Assembly: GCF_030818905.1 (NCBI RefSeq)
Contig: NZ_JAUTAZ010000001.1
Span: 3,534,001-3,598,000, forward strand
Reading direction: 5' to 3'
Origin: Microbacterium sp. SORGH_AS_0888
Lineage (GTDB): Bacteria > Actinomycetota > Actinomycetes > Actinomycetales > Microbacteriaceae
Length of the DNA: 64,000 nucleotides
This document shows positions 25,319-33,803 of the stretch, piece by piece (position 1 is the stretch's first letter; every line of letters begins with the position of its first letter). Position numbers and translations under genes: made by a program. Below the pieces are notes generated by a model that did not search any database, was not told the DNA's origin, and worked only from the letters and a program-made list of their open reading frames with translations.

Positions 25319-25393
25319 GTTCACAACTCAGGCTCTTTCGCCTTCCACGGCCCCGGACGCCCGCCGAGCCCCGGTTCTGCCTGAGTTGTGAAC
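25319..25393. repeat. Palindromic repeat B (69-bp core), copy 1
   Basis: The inverted arms are CACAACTCAGGC and GCCTGAGTTGTG; with flanks GTTCACAACTC/GAGTTGTGAAC the element spans 75 bases. The 69-bp core is 25322-25390. It lies between the DszA-like and DszC-like genes, starting 13 bases after the first stop, and could reduce read-through into the second gene. The arms are the most diverged of the four copies, with compensating changes on both sides. Confidence 0.85.
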
Positions 25394-25411
25394 CACCCCG
25401 AAGGAGACCCC

Positions 25412-26632
25412 ATGCCCACCCAGACCCTTCCGCGCACCCACTGGTCCGGTGTCGCCTCGGACGAGGAGCTCGCCCGCTGGGACGCCGTCGCGACCCGTGT
25501 GGCCGACACCCTCCGCACCGACGCGCTGGACCGCGACCGGGCCAACGCGCAGCCCTTCGCCGAGGCGCGGCTGCTGCAGGAGTCCGGTCTGACGACACTG
25601 CTGGACCCCGCCGAGTACGGGGGCGGCGGCGGTCACTGGGAGTCGGCGTTCCGCGCCGTGCGCGTCATCGGCCGCACCGACGCGTCGATCGCACAGCTGC
25701 TCGGATACCACTACGTCAACGAGGCCAACATCGCCCTGGTGGCGCCGGCCGGGGAGCGTGAGCGGTGGTTCCGTGCCACGATCGCGGGTCGCTGGGTGTG
25801 GGGCGACTCGGTCAACCCCGTCGACCCCAACCTGACCCTCACGGACACGGGCGAGGGATTCCGCCTCGACGGCTTCAAGCGCTTCTCCACCGGTTCCGGT
25901 GTCGGGGAGGCGCTGCTGGTCAACGCGGTCGTCGCCGGCGGCGAGCACGACGGCGAGCTGGCCTACCTCGTGCTGCCCTACGGCCACCCCGGCGTCGAGC
26001 TGGTCGACGACTGGGACAACCTCGGTCAGCGGCTGTCAGCGAGCAACACCGTGCGCTACCACGGTGCGCAGGTCGGGCCCGAGCACGTGCTCGGCTTCGG
26101 CACGGACGAGCCGATCCAGAGCTACGTCACCCCGGCGATCCAGCTCGTGTTCGGCAACCTGTACCTCGGCATCGCCCAGGGCGCGCTCGCCCAGGCGCGT
26201 GAGCTGACGAACGCCCGGCCGAACTCCTGGTTCCTCTCCGGCGTCGAGCGCTACCGGGACGACCCCTTCGTGCAGCGGCTCTACGGCGAGCTGGTGGCCC
26301 AGGTCGCCGCCGTCGAAGCCCTCGCGGACAGCGTGAACCGTGCGTACGACCGTTCGATCGGGAAGGGCGATGCGGTCACCTCCGACGATCGCGCCGAGCT
26401 CGCGCAGCGCATCGCGCAGCTGAAGGTCGTCTCCTCCGACACCGCGATCGACGTGTCGAACCGGGTGTTCGAGGCCACCGGCTCCAGCTCGACCGCCTCG
26501 AAGGTCGGACTCGACCTCCACTGGCGCAACGCGCGCACCCACTCCCTCCACGACCCGGTCGACTACAAGAAGCTCGAGGTCGGGGCGCACTTCCTCACCG
26601 GCGTCGTCCAGCCGATCTCCCTCTACACCTGA
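25412..26632 (+). CDS. DszC/SfnB-like flavin-dependent monooxygenase (acyl-CoA dehydrogenase fold)
   Basis: This 406-aa protein has the acyl-CoA dehydrogenase fold and its C-terminal end (LDLHWRNARTHSLHDPVDYK) closely follows the DszC pattern. DszC oxidises dibenzothiophene to the sulfone using reduced FMN. The catalytic acyl-CoA glutamate is not expected in this branch. The start MPTQTLP is used because AAGGAG lies just upstream; a GTG 8 codons earlier falls inside repeat B. Its neighbours are a DszA-like LLM enzyme and a second DszC-like protein, so an organosulfur oxidation pathway is likely, with the substrate unknown. Confidence 0.85.
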   Translation: MPTQTLPRTHWSGVASDEELARWDAVATRVADTLRTDALDRDRANAQPFAEARLLQESGLTTLLDPAEYGGGGGHWESAFRAVRVIGRTDASIAQLLGYHYVNEANIALVAPAGERERWFRATIAGRWVWGDSVNPVDPNLTLTDTGEGFRLDGFKRFSTGSGVGEALLVNAVVAGGEHDGELAYLVLPYGHPGVELVDDWDNLGQRLSASNTVRYHGAQVGPEHVLGFGTDEPIQSYVTPAIQLVFGNLYLGIAQGALAQARELTNARPNSWFLSGVERYRDDPFVQRLYGELVAQVAAVEALADSVNRAYDRSIGKGDAVTSDDRAELAQRIAQLKVVSSDTAIDVSNRVFEATGSSSTASKVGLDLHWRNARTHSLHDPVDYKKLEVGAHFLTGVVQPISLYT

Positions 26633-26652
26633 ACCCGGAAGACGAGCACATC

Positions 26653-27921
26653 ATGACCGACTTCACCGACACGCTGTTCAGCCGGCTGCCGGACGACATC
26701 GTCGAGCGGTTCCGTCCGGTGCTCGAGCGCATCTCGCTCGGAACCGTCGATCGGGAGGTGAACCGCGTCCTTCCCGCGGCGGAGCTCGCGCTGCTGCGGG
26801 AGGCGGGGCTGCCGCTCGCGCGTCTGCCGCGCGAGGAGGGCGGGCTCGGGCTCGACTGGCCCACGTTCGGGCGACTTCTGATCGCCGTCGCCGCGGCCGA
26901 CAGCAACCTCCCGCAGATCCTGCGCGGTCACATCGCGCTCGTCGAGCAGGTGCTCACGGTACCGGATGCCGCCTTCCGCCGCCGGTGGACCGACAGGATC
27001 GTGGGCGGCGAGATCGCGGGGAACTCGTGGAGCGAGCCGAGCGGCTCGACGACGGCACGCTCCTCGACCGAGCTCGTCGCGGACCCGGACGGCACGCTCC
27101 GGATCACCGGACGCAAGTTCTACACCACCGGCAGCATCTTCGCGGAGTGGACCGACACGGTCGCGCACCGGCTCTCGGACGACACCGAGGTCACGGCCCT
27201 CGTGCGGCTCGATCAGCCCGGCGTCGAGGTCCGCGACGACTGGGACGGGTTCGGTCAGAAGCTGACCGGCACCGGCACGATCGTGTTCGACGGCGCCGTC
27301 GTCGAGCCCGGCGACGTGCTTCCGGTCGCGGAGCGTTTCGGCTATCAGACGGCGCTGTACCAGTTCCTGCTGCTGGCCGTGCTCGCCGGCGTCGCCCACG
27401 CGGCGGTCGAGGACTTCGCCCGCGCCGTGCGCGAGCGCAGCCGCGTCTTCAGCCACGGCAATGCCGCCCTCGCCCGCGATGACTCCCAGATCCAGGCGCT
27501 CATCGGCGAGCAGGCCGCATCCGCGTTCGCCGTCGAGGCGACCGTGGTCGCCTCCGCCGATGCCCTGGAGGAGGCCTATCGCGCCGCGCTCGCCTGGCGG
27601 GAGGCGCCGGGTGACGAGCGCCGCGCCGAGGCCGCGCGGCGGGCGGCCGGCTTCGCCGAGATCCGCACGGCTCAGGCGCAGTCGTTCGCGACCGCCGCCG
27701 TGCAGCAGCTCACGAGCCGGCTGTTCGACGCGCTCGCGGCCTCCGCGACGTCGACCGCCAAGGCGCTGGACCGGCACTGGCGCAACGCCCGGACGGTCTC
27801 CAGCCACAACCCGGTGCTCTTCAAGAACCGGTGGGTGGGGGAGTGGGTCCTCAGCGACGCGCTGCCGCAGCCGCTCTGGGGCATCGGGGTCGACGCGACG
27901 CGGGCTCCCGCGACGTCCTGA
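26653..27921 (+). CDS. Second DszC/SfnB-like acyl-CoA dehydrogenase-fold flavoprotein
   Basis: The 422-aa protein shares the fold and the C-terminal pattern LDRHWRNARTVSSHNPVLFK with the preceding gene, but is clearly diverged, so the two are not a recent duplication. Family members include SfnB and DszC-like monooxygenases used under sulfate limitation. The start MTDFTDT lies 20 bases after the previous stop, with GGAAGACGAG upstream, so the genes are in one operon. It may act on a different thioether or sulfone or form a complex with its neighbour (inference). Confidence 0.83.
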   Translation: MTDFTDTLFSRLPDDIVERFRPVLERISLGTVDREVNRVLPAAELALLREAGLPLARLPREEGGLGLDWPTFGRLLIAVAAADSNLPQILRGHIALVEQVLTVPDAAFRRRWTDRIVGGEIAGNSWSEPSGSTTARSSTELVADPDGTLRITGRKFYTTGSIFAEWTDTVAHRLSDDTEVTALVRLDQPGVEVRDDWDGFGQKLTGTGTIVFDGAVVEPGDVLPVAERFGYQTALYQFLLLAVLAGVAHAAVEDFARAVRERSRVFSHGNAALARDDSQIQALIGEQAASAFAVEATVVASADALEEAYRAALAWREAPGDERRAEAARRAAGFAEIRTAQAQSFATAAVQQLTSRLFDALAASATSTAKALDRHWRNARTVSSHNPVLFKNRWVGEWVLSDALPQPLWGIGVDATRAPATS

Positions 27922-27923
27922 CC

Positions 27924-27942
27924 GCCCCGCGCGGGGGGCAGG
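27924..27942. terminator. Short GC hairpin between convergent genes
   Basis: GCCCCGCGCGGGG can fold back on itself just after the DszC-like stop and before the end of the convergent regulator gene. The stem is short and there is no T-run, so this is a weak call. Confidence 0.4.
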
Positions 27943-27954
27943 AAGCTCGCGGAC

Positions 27955-29397
27955 TCAGCTCTCGGCGTGCCGATCGAGGAACGCGTACACCTCGTTGTCG
28001 TCCACACCGGGGAACGCCCCCCGCGGCAGCGGGGAGAACATCTGCATGTGCACGCGGGCGCTCGGCCAGGACTTGTCCTTCCAGCGGTCCGCGGCATCCC
28101 CCGCGGGACGGCGGCAGCACGACTCGTCGGGACAGGTGGACACGGCGCGCTTGCTCGTCTCCCGGCCGCGGAACCACCGCGCATCGTCGAACGGCACGCC
28201 GACGGTGATCGAGAACTCGCCGTCGGCGGTCGTGCCGGTCTGTGACGAGCACCAGTAGGTGCCGCTCGGCGTGTCCGTGTACTGGTAGTGCTCGGTCGTG
28301 CGGTTCTGCTCCTCGAACGCGGAGCGCGACGCGAACCAGCGGCAGACGATCTGCCCCTCGACCGCGCCCGTGACATCCATCGGCAGCGGCAGCTCGTCGT
28401 TCTCGTAGACCCGCGAGATGGCACCCGAGCCGTCGACGCGCAGGAAGTGCAGGGGGATGTCGAAGTGCTGGGTGAGCAGGTTCGTCAGCCGCATGCCCGC
28501 CGCCTCGTGCGTGACCCCGAAGGCGTCGCGGAAGTCCTCGACGGCGAGATCGCGCTCCTTCTTCGCCTGTGCGAGGAACGCGACCGCGTTCGTCTCCGGC
28601 ATCAGGCAGCAGGCGGCGTAGTAGTTGATCTCGAGGCGCTGCTGCAGGAACTCGCCGTAGTCCGCGGGCGGGCGATGCCCGAGCAGCCGGTGCGCCATGG
28701 CCTGCAGCGCCATGGAGCGCAGTCCGTGCCCGCCGGGGATGGAGGCGGGCGGCAGGTAGATGCGGCCGTTCTCGAGGTCGGTGATCGAGCGGGTCGAGTG
28801 GGGCAGGTCGTTCACGTAGATGAGCTCGAACCCGAGCTGCGACGCCATGACGCTGACGCTGCGGTGCGTCAGCGCACCGCTCGTGTGCCCCGCCGACTTG
28901 AGCTGCTTCTCCGCGAGCCGCTCGATCTCGGGCAGGTAGTTGTTGCGGGCGCGCATCCCGAGCCGGAGCTCGGTGTTCGCCCGACGCGCCTCCTCGGGTG
29001 TCGCGATGGCCTCGCGCTCGCGCCGCTGCAGTTCGCGGTGCAGTCCGAGGATCGACTCGAGCGTCTCGTCGCTGATCCCCTTCGAGACCTTGACGGCCGG
29101 CACGCCCAGCCGGCGGAAGACCTGGCTCGACTGCGCGCGCTCGAGCTCGATCTCCAGCGCCGCGCGCCGGTTCGGCGGCTCGGCGGAGAGGAGCTGCGAG
29201 AGCTCGATTCCGGTCGCGGCGGCGATCTCCTGGAGCAGTGAGAGCTTCGGCTCGCGCTTGCCGTTCTCGATCAGGCTGAGGTGCGATCCCGCGACCCCGA
29301 CCTGTGCCCCGAGCTCGTCGAGGGTCATGTTCTTCGCGAGCCGGAAGTGCCGGATGCGGTGACCGAGCGTCGTGAGTTCGAGCGTCCCCTGGGGCAT
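27955..29397 (-). CDS. RamB/PrpR (ScfR)-type regulator of short-chain fatty acid metabolism
   Basis: This 480-aa protein has an N-terminal XRE HTH (about residues 10-65) with the segment LGAQVGVAGSHLSLIENGKREPKLSLLQ. An IrrE-like central domain and the C-terminal ScfR domain follow, with conserved cysteines (STCPDESCCRRP). That architecture is shared by RamB and PrpR, which sense acyl-CoA status and control glyoxylate, methylcitrate and acetate genes. ATG 29397 has no proper ribosome site but has TATGCT 7-12 bases upstream, so it is probably leaderless. It is divergent from pckG, which may be a target, as carbon-source control of PEP carboxykinase is common. Confidence 0.87.
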   Translation of the reverse strand: MPQGTLELTTLGHRIRHFRLAKNMTLDELGAQVGVAGSHLSLIENGKREPKLSLLQEIAAATGIELSQLLSAEPPNRRAALEIELERAQSSQVFRRLGVPAVKVSKGISDETLESILGLHRELQRREREAIATPEEARRANTELRLGMRARNNYLPEIERLAEKQLKSAGHTSGALTHRSVSVMASQLGFELIYVNDLPHSTRSITDLENGRIYLPPASIPGGHGLRSMALQAMAHRLLGHRPPADYGEFLQQRLEINYYAACCLMPETNAVAFLAQAKKERDLAVEDFRDAFGVTHEAAGMRLTNLLTQHFDIPLHFLRVDGSGAISRVYENDELPLPMDVTGAVEGQIVCRWFASRSAFEEQNRTTEHYQYTDTPSGTYWCSSQTGTTADGEFSITVGVPFDDARWFRGRETSKRAVSTCPDESCCRRPAGDAADRWKDKSWPSARVHMQMFSPLPRGAFPGVDDNEVYAFLDRHAES

Positions 29398-29521
29398 TCC
29401 TTGAGCATAGCGAAAGAATGCGGAGATTTTCACGCTTACGTCGGGAGAAGAGGGGCCTGGAGGGAGCGATAGTGGGAGAGAACTGAGGTTCTGAACGACC
29501 AGACCCCGAGAAGGAGCGACC
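29398..29521. promoter_or_regulatory. Divergent promoter between the RamB/PrpR-type regulator and pckG
   Basis: GCATAGCGAAAGAATGC (29405-29421) has GCAT/ATGC ends around an A-rich centre and overlaps the -10 of the regulator (TATGCT on the minus strand). It could be an autoregulatory site. The pckG side holds a good AAGGAG ribosome site just before 29522. Confidence 0.45.
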
Positions 29522-31396
29522 ATGGCCATCGCCGACATCGTCACCCGCACGCAGACCGGACCGAGCCGGAGCCTGCCGGCGACGTACGGCGAACGCCCCG
29601 CCATCGACGGTCCGGGCATGGCGGCCCTCGTCGAGTGGGTCGAAGGGATCGCCGCCCTCACGCAGCCGGATCACATCCACTGGGTCGACGGCTCGCGGGC
29701 GGAGAACGAGTACCTGCTGCGCGAGATGGTCGACGAGGGCAAGCTCATCAAGCTCAACCCCGAGTGGCGGCCCGGGTCGTACCTCGCCCGTTCGCACCCC
29801 AGTGACGTGGCACGCACCGAGGCGCGTACCTTCATCGCCTCGGAGAAGGAGGAGGCCGCCGGCCCCACGAACAACTGGGCGGCGCCGGCCGAGATCCGGG
29901 CGACGCTCGAGGGCGTCTTCGAGGGGTCGATGCGCGGACGCACGATGTACGTCGTCCCGTTCTCGATGGGCGCGGTCGGCGGCCCGCTCTCGCACATCGG
30001 CGTGCAGGTGACCGACAGCGCGTACGCGGTCGCCTCGATCGGCATCATGACGCGCGTCGGCACCGAGGTCGTCCGGCAGATCGCCGACGGTGCGCCGTGG
30101 GTCAAGACGGTGCACTCGGTCGGCGCTCCTTTGGAGCCCGGCCAGCAGGACGTCGCGTGGCCCTGCAACGACGAGAAGTACATCGTGCACTTCCCGGACA
30201 CCCTCGAGGTGTGGTCCTTCGGCTCCGGCTACGGCGGCAACGCGATCCTCGCCAAGAAGTGCTTCGCGCTGCGCATCGCCTCGGTCATCGGCCGCGACGA
30301 GGGCTGGCTGGCCGAGCACATGCTCCTCATCCGCGTGATCAGCCCCGAGGGCAAGGCCTACCACGTGGCGGCGGCGTTCCCGTCGGCGTGCGGCAAGACC
30401 AACCTGGCGATGCTGCGTCCGACGATCCCGGGCTGGCGTGTCGAGACGCTGGGCGACGACATCGCCTGGATCCGTCCGGGCGAGGATGGACGGCTCTGGG
30501 CCATCAACCCCGAGGCCGGCTTCTTCGGCGTCGCACCCGGCACGGGCGAGTCGACCAACGTCACGGCGGTCGAGACGCTGTGGGGCAACACGATCTTCAC
30601 GAACGTCGCGCTGCGCCCCGACGGCGACGTGTGGTGGGAGGGGCTCACCGACCAGGCACCCGCCGAGCTGATCGACTGGGAGGGCAACCCCTGGACGCCG
30701 GACAGCGGCCGACCCGCGGCGCACCCGAACTCGCGCTTCACGGTCGCCGCCGCCCAGTGCCCGCAGATCGCGGCCGACTGGGACACCCCCGAGGGGGTTC
30801 CGCTGGACGCGATCCTGTTCGGCGGACGCCGTGCCACGAACGTTCCGCTCGTGGTCGAGGCCACCGACTGGACGCACGGGGTCTTCCTCGGCTCGACGAT
30901 CTCGTCCGAGCGCACCGCCGCCGCGGAGGGCACCGTCGGGGAGCTGCGCCGGGACCCGTTCGCCATGCTTCCCTTCTGCGGGTACAACATGGCCGACTAC
31001 TTCGGCCACTGGGTCTCGATCGGGCAGAGGCTCCGCTTCGACCGCGCGCCGCGCATCTTCCAGGTCAACTGGTTCCGCAAGGGCGCCGACGGCCGGTTCC
31101 TCTGGCCGGGCTTCGGCGACAACTCGCGCGTGATCGACTGGATCATCCGCCGTGTCGAGGGGCGCGTGCCCGCGGTGGACAGCCCGATCGGGCGCCTGCC
31201 GCGCATCGAGGACCTCAACCTCGACGGCATGGAGGTGTCCGAAGCCGACCTCGAGGAACTGTTCGCGATCGATCCCGACTCATGGCTGGCCGAGGCCGAC
31301 CTGACCGAGGAGTTCTACGACACGTTCGGCGACCGCATCCCGTCGTCGTTGCGCGCCGAGCTCTCGTCCCTGCGGTACCGGCTCAAGCAGGCCTGA
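29522..31396 (+). CDS. pckG: Phosphoenolpyruvate carboxykinase (GTP)
   Basis: This 624-aa GTP-type PEP carboxykinase converts oxaloacetate to PEP in gluconeogenesis. The P-loop with its reactive cysteine (FPSACGKTN, about residue 285-295) is intact. So are the PSRSLPA...WVDGS N-terminal region, the VMTRVGT-like substrate loop and [14 protein letters not shown] near the C-terminus. The length is normal for actinobacteria. AAGGAG precedes the ATG. It is divergent from a RamB/PrpR-type regulator and is followed by repeat B copy 2. Confidence 0.97.
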   Translation: MAIADIVTRTQTGPSRSLPATYGERPAIDGPGMAALVEWVEGIAALTQPDHIHWVDGSRAENEYLLREMVDEGKLIKLNPEWRPGSYLARSHPSDVARTEARTFIASEKEEAAGPTNNWAAPAEIRATLEGVFEGSMRGRTMYVVPFSMGAVGGPLSHIGVQVTDSAYAVASIGIMTRVGTEVVRQIADGAPWVKTVHSVGAPLEPGQQDVAWPCNDEKYIVHFPDTLEVWSFGSGYGGNAILAKKCFALRIASVIGRDEGWLAEHMLLIRVISPEGKAYHVAAAFPSACGKTNLAMLRPTIPGWRVETLGDDIAWIRPGEDGRLWAINPEAGFFGVAPGTGESTNVTAVETLWGNTIFTNVALRPDGDVWWEGLTDQAPAELIDWEGNPWTPDSGRPAAHPNSRFTVAAAQCPQIAADWDTPEGVPLDAILFGGRRATNVPLVVEATDWTHGVFLGSTISSERTAAAEGTVGELRRDPFAMLPFCGYNMADYFGHWVSIGQRLRFDRAPRIFQVNWFRKGADGRFLWPGFGDNSRVIDWIIRRVEGRVPAVDSPIGRLPRIEDLNLDGMEVSEADLEELFAIDPDSWLAEADLTEEFYDTFGDRIPSSLRAELSSLRYRLKQA

Positions 31397-31419
31397 CCCG
31401 GGGCGCTCGCGCCACTGCG

Positions 31420-31488
31420 CATAACTCAGGCAGAATCGCCCTCGTGGCCGGGTTCCGGCCGGCGGGCGCCGGTTCTGCCTGAGTTATG
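31420..31488. repeat. Palindromic repeat B (69 bp), copy 2
   Basis: The arms CATAACTCAGGCAGAA and TTCTGCCTGAGTTATG pair perfectly (16 bp). The core contains its own hairpin, GGCCGG/CCGGCC, but otherwise shares no sequence with the other cores. It lies between the convergent ends of pckG and the ABC exporter gene, and may act as a bidirectional terminator. Confidence 0.9.
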
Positions 31489-31503
31489 AACGGCCGGCCG
31501 GGG

Positions 31504-33472
31504 TCAGACGAGCAGCTGGTGCTTCGCGAGGTCACGGTAGAGCGGCGTCGTGGACACGAGCTCGGAGTGCGTGCCCTGGCCGACCACCCGGCCGTGGTCG
31601 AGGACGACGATGAGGTCGCTGTCGACGACCGTGGAGAGCCGGTGCGCGATCACGAGGAGCGTGCGCCCGTGGGCGACGGCGTCGATCGCCTCGCGCATGC
31701 GCTGCTCGTTGAGGCCGTCGAGCGAGGACGTCGACTCGTCCAGCAGCAGGATCGGGGGCGCGGCCAGCAGGGCGCGGGCGATCGCGAGCCGCTGACGCTC
31801 CCCGCCGGAGAGCATGACGCCCGCCTCGCCGACCGGGGCGTCCAGGCCGAGCGGCGAGCGATCGACGACGTCGCCGAGGTTCACGGACCGCAGCACCCGC
31901 TCGCAGTCGCCGTCGGAGGCGGTCGGGGAGGCGAGCCGCAGGTTGTCGGCGATCGTGCCGGCCAGGGTCGGCGCATCCTGCTCGACGTAGCCGAGCCGGG
32001 CGCGCAGCTCCTCACGGGCGAGCGTGCGGATGTCGCGGCCGTCGAGGCGGATCGCTCCCTCGGTCGGGTCGTAGAAGCGCTCGATGAGCGCGAGGGTCGT
32101 GCTCTTCCCGGCGCCGGAGGGGCCGACCAATGCCACGCGCGAACCGTGCGGCACGCGGAACGACACACCCCGCAGCACCTCGTCGTCCTGCTCCGTCGCG
32201 GTCTCGATCGCGGAGGTGTCGATGCGGGCGCCAGCGAGGGTCGCGAGCGCCTCGGACTCGGCGCGCTGCCGCGCCTGGATCACCGTGCGGGGGTAGCGGA
32301 AGCGCACGTCCGTCGAACTCGATCGCGGCGGGTTCCGCCGCGATCGAGAGGCGCTGCTCGGCGAGCAGGGTCCCGTCGGCCGGGCTGGTCCTTCCCCCGG
32401 GTGTCCCACTCCGCGGCGGATCGTCGGTGGCGACGGATGCGGCGATCGCGGCGTCGTCCTGCTCCTCCGTGGGCAGGTCGAGCACCTCTTGGATGCGGCC
32501 GAGCGCACCGAGCGCCTGGTTCACCGAGGTGATGGCCCCGAAGAACGAGCCGAGCGGCTGCACGAGGAAGAACAGGAACATCACGAAGGTCACGAGCGAC
32601 GCGATCGTGAGGTCGCCGCTCGCGACACGGAAGCCGCCGACCCCGAGCACGACCAGCAGCGAGAGCTGCAGGGCGATCCCCGCGACCGGGACGACGAGCG
32701 CCGAGGCCTTCGCGACCCGGACCCCGACGTCGTACGCCTCCCGCGCCGTCCGGGTGATCGCCTCCTGCTCGCGGGCCGAGGCGCCGGCGGCCCGCACCGT
32801 GCGGATCGAGCCGATGGCGCGCTCCACGCCGGAGGCGAGCTCGCCGACCTTCTCCTGCTGGAGGCGCGTCGCGCGGCGGATGCGGACGCTCAAGCCGCCG
32901 ACCGCCGCGATCGACAGCCCGATCACGACGAGGATCAGCAGCAGGAGGACCGGGTCGATCACGAGCATCGCGATCACCGCTCCCACGAAGATGAGTGCGT
33001 TGCCGGCCGAGTCCGCGAGCCCCTGCGTGAGCACGGCGTAGAGGAGGGTCGTATCGGTGCCGACCCGCGACACGAGGTCGCCCGTGCGCCGGGCGTCGAA
33101 CTCGCGGATCGGCAGGTGCAGCAGCCGTGCGATCAGTCGCCGCCTACTCGAGAACACGACCGCGGTGCCGGTGCGCTGGAGCAGGTAGTGCTGGTAGCCG
33201 GAGATCACCGACGAGACGATGACGAGCGCGACGAGCAGCCACACCAGGAGTCCGAGCGTGTCGCCGGCCTGCACGCGCGAGATGACGGTGCCGACCACGA
33301 GCGGCTGCGCGAGCGTGAGCGCCGCACCCACGACGCTGAGCAGCGCCACCCATGCGAGCACCCCCTTCTGCTCGAACACGAAGGGCAGGAGCTGCCGCAG
33401 GCTCGCGCGCGGCCCCTCGTCCTTCGCCAGGCGGCTGAACGGACCGCGCCGCGGCGGGGTGGTCGTGCTCAT
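31504..33472 (-). pseudogene. ABC exporter (membrane-ATPase fusion) with one-base frameshift
   Basis: With one base removed near 32310-32311 the gene gives a 655-aa half-transporter: an N-terminal region with six membrane helices (residues about 40-330) and a C-terminal ATPase. The ATPase has Walker A GPSGAGKST, signature LSGGERQRLA, Walker B ILLLDESTSSLD and switch His in IAHRLST. The shift (GACGGACGTG for expected GACGACGTG) falls at the start of the ATPase, in EFDDVRFRYP, so an uncorrected protein would lack the whole ATPase. An insertion of about 35 residues lies between RYP and the VLRGVSF strand, which is unusual. A 70-aa autoregulator gene lies 43 bases upstream. Family role: export of lipids, drugs or peptides. 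Confidence 0.87.
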
Positions 33473-33515
33473 GCGTGCTCCTTCTCCGGCCGTGACGGCC
33501 GGGCGGACGGTGTGC

Positions 33516-33728
33516 TCACCGTCGACCGTACTTCTTGTGCGCCGCTTGCTTGCTGACCCCCAGTGCGTCGGCGACCGCGACCCAGGAGTGGCCGGTGAGC
33601 CGTGCGCGCCGCACCTGTGCCTCTTCGACGCGGGCGAGCTCGGCGCGCAGCCGCGCGATCTCGCGGAGCTGCGCGAGCGGCTCGCCGCCGTCCACCGCGC
33701 CGAGGGCGGTGCGGATGTCGTTCGTCAT
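33516..33728 (-). CDS. Small helix-turn-helix protein, probable autoregulator of the exporter operon
   Basis: The 70-aa protein has a charged, probably coiled N-terminal half (ARLRAELARVEEAQVRRARL) and a C-terminal HTH (HSWVAVADALGVSKQAAHKKYG). The start at ATG 33728 is supported by a well-formed promoter placing +1 at that A: TTGACC, 18 bases, TATGGT, 7 bases, ATG. Translation would be leaderless. Two palindromes overlap the -35 and the -10, which is the layout of an autorepressor. The ABC exporter gene follows after 43 bases, so both are probably under its control. Confidence 0.8.
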   Translation of the reverse strand: MTNDIRTALGAVDGGEPLAQLREIARLRAELARVEEAQVRRARLTGHSWVAVADALGVSKQAAHKKYGRR

Positions 33729-33731
33729 GCC

Positions 33732-33776
33732 GTCAACCATAGTTGACGCCGTGTCTGCTGGTCAACCTTCGTTGAC
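33732..33776. promoter_or_regulatory. Promoter with two GTCAAC-N4-GTTGAC operators
   Basis: GTCAACCATAGTTGAC (33732-33747) and GTCAACCTTCGTTGAC (33761-33776) are perfect 6-bp inverted repeats with 4-base spacers, 29 bases apart. On the minus strand the upstream one contains the -35 TTGACC and the downstream one contains the -10 TATGGT of the HTH gene. Bound protein would block RNA polymerase. Confidence 0.8.
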
Positions 33777-33803
33777 GCGCCATCGCCCGACCGCCGCGAT
33801 CGG

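Noticed and set aside
27851..31009. Long minus-strand frame spanning the RamB/PrpR gene and the antisense of pckG
   Set aside because: The regulator is fully explained in another frame, and the rest is antisense to pckG.
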